From: JBKHDT01 sp049974825
Lineage (GTDB): Bacteria > Pseudomonadota > Gammaproteobacteria > Halothiobacillales > Halothiobacillaceae
Direction: 5' to 3'
Length of the DNA stretch: 15,241 nucleotides
Assembly (NCBI GenBank): GCA_049974825.1
Contig: JBNGDJ010000058.1
Location: 1 to 15,241 of the forward strand
Shown here: piece after piece, positions 7,358-13,187 of the stretch
Position numbering within the stretch: the first letter of the stretch is position 1
Layout: each line of letters starts with the position of its first letter
Made by a program: the position numbers and the translations under genes
Notes under the pieces: model-generated
The model's database searches: none
What the model saw: only the letters and a program-made list of their open reading frames with translations
What the model was told of the DNA's origin: nothing

Positions 7358-8349
7358 GCGGGGAAGGGCGGGTCCTGGTCACCGGAGCAAGCGGCTTTGT
7401 CGGTCGGGCCTTGCTGGCCCGGCTGGGTCGTGACTTGCCGGCGGAACGTCTGCGCGCCGCCGTCCGTGAAGCCGCGCGGCTGTCAGGCCCCGTTTGCGGG
7501 GTGGCAGTGGGCGATATCGGGCCGGATACGGACTGGTCCGAGGCCTTGGCGGGTGTTGACACGGTGATTCACCTGGCCGCCCGGGTGCATGTAATGCGTG
7601 AAGGCTCGGGCCTGGACGAGGCAAAAATCCGGGCGGCCTATCGGACGGTGAATGCGCTGGGCACCGAACGGCTGGCCGAGCAGGCCGCGGCGGCGGGTGT
7701 GCGCCGGATGATCCTGGTCAGCAGCATCAAGGTTCTGGGCGAGGGGACGCGGCCGGGCCAGGCGTTTGGACCGGATGATCCGCCTGCGCCGGTGGATCCT
7801 TACGGCCAGTCCAAGCTTGAAGCCGAGCAGGCGCTCGCCCGGATCGGGAACGAAAGGGGTATGGAGTGGGTTGTCCTGCGTCCCCCGCTGGTCTACGGCC
7901 CCGGCGTGGGCGCCAATTTCGCTCGGCTGTGGCAGGCAGTGGCCCGCGGCCTGCCCCTGCCGCTGGGCGGGTTTGACCAAAATGCCCGCAGCCTGGTGAG
8001 CCTGGATAATCTTGTGGATCTGCTGATGGTCTGCCTGCATCATCCCAAGGCGGCTGGTCAGCGCCTGTTGGTGCATGACGGGGTTCCGGTATCCACGGCG
8101 GGGCTGGTCCGGGCGATGGCCCGGGCACAGGGGCGCCGGGTGCGGCTGGTGCCGGTGCCGCGAGGGCTGATCGGGCTGGTGGCCCGGCTTGCCGGGCGCG
8201 GGGCCGCATACGACCGGCTGGCGGGTGATTTGGTGGTGGACGATGCCGAAACCCGTCGGCTGCTGGACTGGAGGCCGCCGGTCACGATGGAGCAGACGCT
8301 GGCAAAGATGGCCGCAGGGTCCGGAGGTGGCCGGCCCCACGGCGGATGA
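7351..8349 (+). CDS. NAD-dependent epimerase/dehydratase, WbpV-like UDP-4-keto-6-deoxy-GlcNAc reductase
   Basis: Extended SDR protein of 332 residues with Rossmann motif TGASGFVG (11-18), SSIKVLG (from 124) and catalytic Y151GQSK155. Pattern features such as HLAARVHVM, RPPLVYGPGV.ANF and a conserved SLDNLVD stretch are those of the WbpV/RmlD-like group beside O-antigen genes, which makes UDP-N-acetylquinovosamine. UDP-glucose or UDP-GlcNAc 4-epimerase is the main alternative. GGGAGG lies about 7 nt before ATG 7351, and the gene overlaps the preceding transferase by 7 nt. In other genomes this gene commonly sits next to a WbpL/WecA-like initiating transferase, which is missing here: the next gene is convergent. 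It probably supplies the primer sugar for the polysaccharide (inference). Confidence 0.82.
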   Translation: MLSGEGRVLVTGASGFVGRALLARLGRDLPAERLRAAVREAARLSGPVCGVAVGDIGPDTDWSEALAGVDTVIHLAARVHVMREGSGLDEAKIRAAYRTVNALGTERLAEQAAAAGVRRMILVSSIKVLGEGTRPGQAFGPDDPPAPVDPYGQSKLEAEQALARIGNERGMEWVVLRPPLVYGPGVGANFARLWQAVARGLPLPLGGFDQNARSLVSLDNLVDLLMVCLHHPKAAGQRLLVHDGVPVSTAGLVRAMARAQGRRVRLVPVPRGLIGLVARLAGRGAAYDRLAGDLVVDDAETRRLLDWRPPVTMEQTLAKMAAGSGGGRPHGG

Positions 8350-8402
8350 GACGCTGATCACCCCGGAGCCGCCGTAACGCATCCAAGTCGCCCGTTGAGA
8401 TT
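8350..8402. other. Short convergent intergenic gap
   Basis: 53 bases separate the stop of the reductase gene (plus strand) from the stop of the DUF4010 gene (minus strand). A bidirectional terminator would be expected here, but I see no stem of convincing length and no T run. Confidence 0.5.
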
Positions 8403-9629
8403 CTATCCCTGGCCCAGACCACCGGTCATGAACCACCAGGTAGTGAAACCGGAAACGATGATCATCAGGGTTGGCGGGCCGACCCGAAGGCCCAACCTTG
8501 TACCGCCGATCCCGAAGGCCAGTCCGGCCTTGACGACCGAGTTTGCGCTCGCGGCCAGCAAAACGGCGAGTGTGGCGGTTTCCAGAGCGATCCGTTCGCC
8601 GGCCATGTCCGCGAGGGAAAGGGTGATGGCGTCGACGTCCGCCAGGCCGGAGATCAGGGCGAGCAGGTAGACGCCCGTCTCGTCGAAATACTCGTTAAGC
8701 GCCCGGGAGAGGACCATGATCACGGCGAGCAGGGCGGCGAAGATCAGCGCCGGCCGGATCTCGAAGGGGTTTTTCAGGCGGGTTTCCTCGCCCTGGTGGT
8801 CTCCCGAGGAACGCAGCCAGATGAGGGCGGCCGCCAGGTAGCTGACGAGGGTCATGACCGCCACGGGCCACAGCAGAGCCATGGCGAGTGATCCGTTGAC
8901 CACGCTGGTGACGATCAGCATGCGGGGGAACATGGTGGCGCAGGCGATCAGAATGCCCGATGCCAGAAGATTTTCCGCGCCGTGGGTTTCGCGGTTCAGG
9001 CGTGAGAGACTCACGGTGGCGGCCGTGGACGAGGCCAGGCCGGAGAAGATCCCGGTGACCAGCAGGCCGCGTCGGGCGCCGATGCTCTTCATGGCGAAGT
9101 AGCCGACAAAGGAGATGCCCGCGATCAGGACCACCATCCACCAGATCCGGTGGGGGTTGAGCGTGTCCCAGGGCCCGTAACCCTGGTCCGGCAGCAGCGG
9201 CAGGATCACCACCGAGATCACCAGCAGCTTGAGCGTGGCGTTCAGTTCGCGGGGTTCCATCCGCTCAAGCAGCCGGTGGAGCAGTGGTTTCAGACCAAGC
9301 AGGATGGTGGTGACCACGGCGCCGATGGCCGCCAGCGCTCCGTGGCCCAGGGTCACCATCGCGCCAAAGGCGAAGGTCAGCAGGCCGGCCAGCAGCCCGG
9401 TCACGCCGATGTCCGGGTCCTGGTTCTGGATGTGGTTGATCCAGTAACCGGTCACGAGCACGCCGCCCAGCACGACGAAGGCGATGGCCAGCACCAGCAG
9501 GTTGGTCTCGCCGGCCAGCAGCCCCCAGACACCCCCGAGCAGGCCCATCAGCCCGAAAGTCCGAATGCCGGCGACCCGTTGGCCTTCCGGTTCCTTGCGC
9601 TCGTGCCAGCCGCGTTCCAGCCCGATCAT
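8403..9629 (-). CDS. MgtC/SapB-DUF4010 family multi-pass membrane protein
   Basis: A hydrophobic integral membrane protein of 408 residues from its first ATG. It opens with MIGLERGW, then GIRTFGLMGLLGG (about 20-32), both typical of the MgtC/SapB domain. The C-terminal part carries DUF4010 hallmarks: GLASSTAATVSLSR (about 196-209) and SGLADVDAITLSLADMA. Roughly ten to twelve transmembrane segments alternate with short loops. The function of the family is unproven; a role in ion transport or homeostasis is only suggested by the MgtC domain. In relatives a helix rich in Leu/Ala (ALALALGLLIGLERGW) precedes this ATG. The same helix is encoded here in frame upstream to 9686 but without ATG, GTG or TTG, so the true start is probably non-canonical (see 9684-9699). 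It is on the btu strand but 286 bp away, so probably a separate unit. Confidence 0.85.
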   Translation of the reverse strand: MIGLERGWHERKEPEGQRVAGIRTFGLMGLLGGVWGLLAGETNLLVLAIAFVVLGGVLVTGYWINHIQNQDPDIGVTGLLAGLLTFAFGAMVTLGHGALAAIGAVVTTILLGLKPLLHRLLERMEPRELNATLKLLVISVVILPLLPDQGYGPWDTLNPHRIWWMVVLIAGISFVGYFAMKSIGARRGLLVTGIFSGLASSTAATVSLSRLNRETHGAENLLASGILIACATMFPRMLIVTSVVNGSLAMALLWPVAVMTLVSYLAAALIWLRSSGDHQGEETRLKNPFEIRPALIFAALLAVIMVLSRALNEYFDETGVYLLALISGLADVDAITLSLADMAGERIALETATLAVLLAASANSVVKAGLAFGIGGTRLGLRVGPPTLMIIVSGFTTWWFMTGGLGQG

Positions 9630-9683
9630 CAGTCCCAGGGCAAGTGCCAGCGCCAGCGCCTGTGCATTGGCGATATCGTCGAT

Positions 9684-9699
9684 GATTTTTGCTCTCCCC
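9684..9699 (-). promoter_or_regulatory. Shine-Dalgarno and probable ATC start of the DUF4010 gene
   Basis: On the minus strand GGGGAG (9699 to 9694) is followed by 7 nt and then ATC (9686 to 9684), in frame with the DUF4010 protein. Starting here adds 19 residues, IIDDIANAQALALALALGL, that complete the expected first helix before MIGLERGW and give a 427-residue protein. An in-frame TGA (9704-9702) lies just upstream, so the start must fall between 9701 and 9629, and no ATG, GTG or TTG occurs before 9629. Confidence 0.45.
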
Positions 9700-9795
9700 G
9701 TTCAGAGGGTGTTTGCAAACCGCTTGAACGCCCTGTTAAAGCCGCATTGATCGAGGCTTGAGGATGGTTTCGCCCGCGATCCGCTCAGCACTTTG

Positions 9796-9818
9796 ACCCG
9801 CCCGGATCGCAGGCGGGT
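9796..9818. repeat. 7-bp GC inverted repeat
   Basis: ACCCGCC (9796-9802) and GGCGGGT (9812-9818) pair perfectly around a 9-nt loop. It could act as a terminator for read-through from btuD or as a protein site upstream of the DUF4010 gene, but no T run follows on the minus strand. Confidence 0.5.
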
Positions 9819-9834
9819 AATCCCATTTGGGTAT

Positions 9835-9864
9835 CTCGAAAAAAACGTCCATGGTTTTTTCGAG
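9835..9864. repeat. 10-bp A/T-tract inverted repeat
   Basis: CTCGAAAAAA (9835-9844) and TTTTTTCGAG (9855-9864) are perfect inverted repeats separated by 10 nt that include CCATGG. A-tract and T-tract arms one turn apart are unusual in this GC-rich DNA and could bend DNA or bind a dimeric regulator; a weak bidirectional terminator is the alternative. Function unknown. Confidence 0.6.
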
Positions 9865-9972
9865 GCGCCCATTCGATTGTAGCCTGCAGCCGGTGCCGGG
9901 GGCGAAACGGCGTCTGCGGTGATGCGCGTAAACGGCCCCGCCAAGGTGCCCGGCGAGGGGGCAGATCGGTGT

Positions 9973-10746
9973 TTACCCGGTGCGCGGAACGAACACCCGC
10001 TGGCCGTCGAGTTCGCCAACCTGCAAGGGCTGACAATAGAGCCGTTCCAGGGCTTCCGGGACCAGCATCTGTCCGACCGGTCCCCAGCAGGCCGTGCCGT
10101 CGGGGTAAAGCAGAAGAACGTGCGTGGCGTAACGCGCGGTCAGGTTGAGGTCGTGCAGGGTCATGACGATACTTCGACCGGCCTCGCGCAGCGCGCGCAG
10201 ATGGCCAAGGATGCTGACCTGGTGGTGCAGGTCGAGGTGGTTGACCGGTTCGTCCAGCAGGAGGACTTTCGGGTCCTGGGTCAGCAGGGAGGCGATGGCA
10301 ACCCGTTGCCGCTCCCCGCCGGAGAGCGTCGACAGCATGCGTGTTTCCATGCCGGACAGGTCCACCTCTGCCAGGGCGCGCTCGGCTATCCGGCGGTCTT
10401 CGGGGCTTTCGCTCTGCCAGCGGCCCAGCCAGGGATGGCGCCCCATCAGGGCGATTTCCAGCACGGTAGCGGGAAACTCGTCCTGACGCTGCTGCAGCAG
10501 GATGCCCAGAGTCCGGGCAACCTGTCGGCGGGACAGGCGATTGACCGGGTCGCCGAACAGCCGAACCTGGCCCGAGCGCGGGGCTTGCAGTCCGGCGAGG
10601 TGGTGCAGCAGGGTGCTTTTGCCGGCGCCGTTGGGCCCGAGGATGACCCAGCCCTGTCCGGGGCCGATTTCCAGGTTCAGGGGCTGGGGGGCGGGTCGGC
10701 CCGGGATGTCGATGCAGAGCTGGTCCAGCGCGAGCGGAGCGCTCAT
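9973..10746 (-). CDS. btuD: Cobalamin ABC transporter ATP-binding protein (BtuD)
   Basis: ATPase subunit that powers import of vitamin B12 through BtuC, on the cytoplasmic face of the inner membrane. All ABC motifs are intact: Walker A GPNGAGKST (37-45), Q-loop LLQQ (83-86), signature LSGGERQRV (141-149), Walker B VLLLDEP (161-167) with catalytic Glu166, D-loop NHLD (169-172) and switch His198. The 257 residues fit the FecE/BtuD/HmuV group; motifs alone do not separate cobalamin from siderophore or heme ATPases, so the assignment rests on the btuB-cobO-btuF-btuC neighbours. ATG 10746 overlaps the btuC stop in ATGA. It is the last gene of the operon. Confidence 0.92.
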   Translation of the reverse strand: MSAPLALDQLCIDIPGRPAPQPLNLEIGPGQGWVILGPNGAGKSTLLHHLAGLQAPRSGQVRLFGDPVNRLSRRQVARTLGILLQQRQDEFPATVLEIALMGRHPWLGRWQSESPEDRRIAERALAEVDLSGMETRMLSTLSGGERQRVAIASLLTQDPKVLLLDEPVNHLDLHHQVSILGHLRALREAGRSIVMTLHDLNLTARYATHVLLLYPDGTACWGPVGQMLVPEALERLYCQPLQVGELDGQRVFVPRTG

Positions 10747-11699
10747 GGTCTTCGTCCCCGGTTCAGCAGGTAAAGGAACAGCGGCGCGCCGATCAGCGCC
10801 AGGATGGCCCCGGCGGGCAATTGCTGCGGGGCGATTACCGTCCGGGCCAGCAGGTCCGCGGCCGAGACGAGCATGGCGCCGACCAGCAGGGCGCCGGGCA
10901 GTGCCAGTCGGTGATCACTGCCGACCAGCAGGCGGGCCAGGTGGGGCGCCAGCAGGCCGACGAAGCCGATGGTGCCCGCGGTGAGTACGGCCAGGGCGGT
11001 CGCACCCGCCGCGACCAGGTACGCGCCGAGGCGCAGTTTGCCGACTTCCACGCCCAGGGCCGCGGCGCTCATCGGGCCGCGGGTCAGCAGGTTCAGAGCC
11101 GTGGCAAAGGGCAGGACAAGCAGAGTCAGGACCAGCAGGCCCGCAAGGGCGATTCCCGGCTGGGTTGCACCGGAGAGGTCCCCCATCAGCCAGAACAGCA
11201 TGCCCCGCAGTTGCAGGTCGGGCGCCAGCGAGAGCAGGAGGGTAATCACCGCCCCCAGCGCTGCGGCCAGCACCACCCCAGTCAGGAGCAGCCGGTGGCC
11301 GCCATCGGCCGATGTGCCCCTTGAAAGACCAAGCACCAGCAGCATGGCTGCCCCGGCACCGAGGGCCGCGGCCATATTCTGGAACAGGGCCGTGGCACCG
11401 AGCAGAATGGCAACCAGGGCGCCGACGGCTGCCCCGCTGGAAATGCCGAGGATGTACGGATCGGCCAGGGGGTTGCGGGTGAGCACCTGCACCAGCGCCC
11501 CGGCCAGACCGAGCAGGCCGCCAGCCGCCAGAGCGGCCAGCGTGCGCGGCAGTCGCAGTTCCATCAGAATGGCCTGCTCCACGCCCGCCCCGGTCCCGAA
11601 AGGCCAGACCGGGCCGCTGCTGCCCCACAGCAGGCTGCCGGTCGCCAGTAGCATGGCGGCGCCCGTCAGAACCAGCAGCCGGCCACTGTGCCTTTTCAC
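10743..11699 (-). CDS. btuC: Cobalamin ABC transporter permease (BtuC, FecCD family)
   Basis: Inner-membrane permease of the B12 importer; two copies form the channel with BtuD. The 318-residue protein is almost entirely hydrophobic, with about ten membrane helices. It shows the FecCD signature RNPLADPYILGISSGAAVGA (75-94), LMGDLSG (171-177) and GFVGLLAPHLARL (245-257), the cytoplasmic loop that contacts the ATPase. E. coli BtuC is about 326 residues. The start is GTG 11699, overlapping the btuF stop in GTGA, with a GGGGA upstream; starting at the first later Met would delete the first helix. Substrate assignment to cobalamin comes from context. Confidence 0.92.
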   Translation of the reverse strand: MKRHSGRLLVLTGAAMLLATGSLLWGSSGPVWPFGTGAGVEQAILMELRLPRTLAALAAGGLLGLAGALVQVLTRNPLADPYILGISSGAAVGALVAILLGATALFQNMAAALGAGAAMLLVLGLSRGTSADGGHRLLLTGVVLAAALGAVITLLLSLAPDLQLRGMLFWLMGDLSGATQPGIALAGLLVLTLLVLPFATALNLLTRGPMSAAALGVEVGKLRLGAYLVAAGATALAVLTAGTIGFVGLLAPHLARLLVGSDHRLALPGALLVGAMLVSAADLLARTVIAPQQLPAGAILALIGAPLFLYLLNRGRRP

Positions 11700-12547
11700 T
11701 TGGAGTCCCCACGCCGGGCACGGACCTGCTCGACGCGTGCGCAGAGGATTTCCAGCCCCTCGATCAGCCGCGGGCCCACCCGTACCAGCAGGTCCGGCGG
11801 CATGACCACCAGACCTTCGAGCCGGACGGCGGGCAGCGATTCCCAGCGACGCCAGCGTGCGAAGTCGGGGGCCGGCGGCGATGTCAGGAGAATCTCCGGC
11901 CGGGCCCGGATCACGTCTTCCTCGCTCCAGGTCGGGGTTGGGGCGGTCACCGTGTCGGGCACGATATTGTCCACCCCACAGAAGGCCATGGCCTGACCGA
12001 TGAAGTGACTGGGGGAAACAGTCATCAGCGGCTGTGGCCAGAGTTCGTAGAAGCCTCGCAGCCGCGGGCGATCGGCATGGCGGGCCCGGATGGCTGCCAG
12101 GTCCTGTTCGAACTGCCGGGCCACCGCTTCGCCCTCCGCCACCTGGCCTGTCAGCTCCCCGAGCCGGCGCGCCAGAGCCGGCACGTCTTCGAAACGACTG
12201 CCGGGCAGGCGCGTCACTTTCAAGCCCAAAGTCTCAAGCCGGTCGAGCAGCGGTTCCGGCGTGCCCTCCGCCCAGGCCAGCACGAGGTCGGGCTCGAGGC
12301 GCAACAGGCGCTCGATGTCAATTTGGCGGGCATCGCCGATCCGGGGCAGGTCTTTTGCCTCCGGCGGGTAGTCGCTGAAGGCGCTGACCCCTGCCAGCCG
12401 GTCACCGGCGCCGATGGCGAAGACCAGCTCGGTCAGGTGCGGGGCAAGGCTGACAATCCGCTCCGCCGCCATCGCCGGGATCGGGAGCAGGCCTGCCAGC
12501 AGGAGGAGCAGGGCGGGGATCATCCCGCGCTCCACCCGCAGGCACAT
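11696..12547 (-). CDS. btuF: Periplasmic cobalamin-binding protein (BtuF)
   Basis: Class III solute-binding protein that captures cobalamin in the periplasm and delivers it to BtuCD. An N-terminal signal peptide (hydrophobic core PALLLLLAGLLPIPAMA, cleavage near residue 27-28, no lipobox cysteine) precedes RIVSLAPHLTELVFAIGAGD, GVSAFSDYP and, later, WSEEDVIRARPEILL, each matching the BtuF pattern. Length 283 including the signal fits. ATG 12547 shares its A with the cobO stop (TGATG). A second candidate, ATG 12523 (MIPALLLL), has GGAG close upstream and gives a cleaner signal peptide, so the true start may be 8 codons later. Other siderophore-binding relatives are similar, but the operon argues for B12. 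Confidence 0.93.
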   Translation of the reverse strand: MCLRVERGMIPALLLLLAGLLPIPAMAAERIVSLAPHLTELVFAIGAGDRLAGVSAFSDYPPEAKDLPRIGDARQIDIERLLRLEPDLVLAWAEGTPEPLLDRLETLGLKVTRLPGSRFEDVPALARRLGELTGQVAEGEAVARQFEQDLAAIRARHADRPRLRGFYELWPQPLMTVSPSHFIGQAMAFCGVDNIVPDTVTAPTPTWSEEDVIRARPEILLTSPPAPDFARWRRWESLPAVRLEGLVVMPPDLLVRVGPRLIEGLEILCARVEQVRARRGDSK

Positions 12548-13176
12548 CAGAGCTCAACCCCCTTCTGGGCCATGACACCCTGGTTGAACACATGCTTGAT
12601 TTCGCGGTGCTCGGAGACCGTGTCGGCGGCATCGATCAGCGCCTGCGGCGCCCCGCGCCCGGTGATGACCACGTGCTGCATTGCCGGACGCGCGGCGAGG
12701 GCGTCCAGAACCCGCTCAGCCGGGATGTACTTGAGCTTGAGCACGATATTGAGCTCGTCGAGCACCACCAGGTGGAACCGCGGGTCCGTCAGGAAGGCTT
12801 CGGCCTGTTGCCAGGCGCGTTCTGCCGTGGCGATATCCCGTGTCCGGTCCTGGGTGTCCCAGGTATAGCCTTCGCCCATGACGTGGTACTCGACCGCGTC
12901 GAACTGGCGGAAGAAGGCCTCCTCGCCGGTGCTGAAACTGCCCTTGATGAATTGCACGATGCCCACGCGCATGTCGTGCCCGAGGCTGCGGGCCGCCATG
13001 CCGAAGGCGGCCGTGCTCTTGCCCTTGCCGTTGCCGGTGTGCACCACCACCACGCCCCGTTGTTGGTTGGCCTCCTCGATGCGCTTGTCCACGACGGACT
13101 TCTGGCGCTTCATCCGCTCGCGATGGCGGGTTTCGAGGTCATCCTGCCGCTCCGGATCATGGGCTTCGCTCATCAT
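12547..13176 (-). CDS. cobO: Cob(I)yrinic acid a,c-diamide adenosyltransferase (CobO/BtuR)
   Basis: Transfers the adenosyl group of ATP to the cobalt of reduced corrinoids, giving coenzyme B12 precursors from imported or synthesised cobamides; cytoplasmic. The P-loop TGNGKGKST is at 47-55, followed by VQFIKGSFSTGEE (74-86), GYTWDTQ (103-109), Walker B-like VVLDE (137-141), ITGRG (from 171) and the C-terminal HVFNQGVMAQKGVEL, all characteristic of BtuR/CobA. It has 209 residues against about 196 in E. coli; the extra length is a charged N-terminal helix. Tandem ATGs at 13176 and 13173 follow GAGGAGG; the second is better spaced. The gene starts 11 nt after btuB and shares one base with btuF, so it is embedded in the uptake operon. 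PduO-type enzymes are unrelated. Confidence 0.95.
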   Translation of the reverse strand: MMSEAHDPERQDDLETRHRERMKRQKSVVDKRIEEANQQRGVVVVHTGNGKGKSTAAFGMAARSLGHDMRVGIVQFIKGSFSTGEEAFFRQFDAVEYHVMGEGYTWDTQDRTRDIATAERAWQQAEAFLTDPRFHLVVLDELNIVLKLKYIPAERVLDALAARPAMQHVVITGRGAPQALIDAADTVSEHREIKHVFNQGVMAQKGVEL

Positions 13177-13187
13177 CTGCCTCCTCG

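Larger units (their letters stand above)
9687..9972. other. Intergenic region between btuD and the DUF4010 gene
   Basis: 286 bases without a supported gene. It contains the perfect palindrome GTTTGCAAAC (9711-9720) close to the DUF4010 start, two longer inverted repeats annotated separately, and an imperfect GC stem just after btuD (about 9937-9960, CCCCGCC against GGCGAGG) that might end the btu transcript but lacks a T tract. On the minus strand TACAAT (9881 to 9876) resembles a -10 box without a recognisable -35. Confidence 0.45.

Noticed and set aside
9150..9761. A 203-codon plus-strand frame over the DUF4010 gene.
   Set aside because: Gln/His-rich antisense shadow; the minus-strand frame encodes conserved membrane helices and family motifs.
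9796..9818. Rho-independent terminator after btuD.
   Set aside because: The stem is good but no T run follows on the minus strand, and it lies about 155 nt past the stop; kept only as an inverted repeat.
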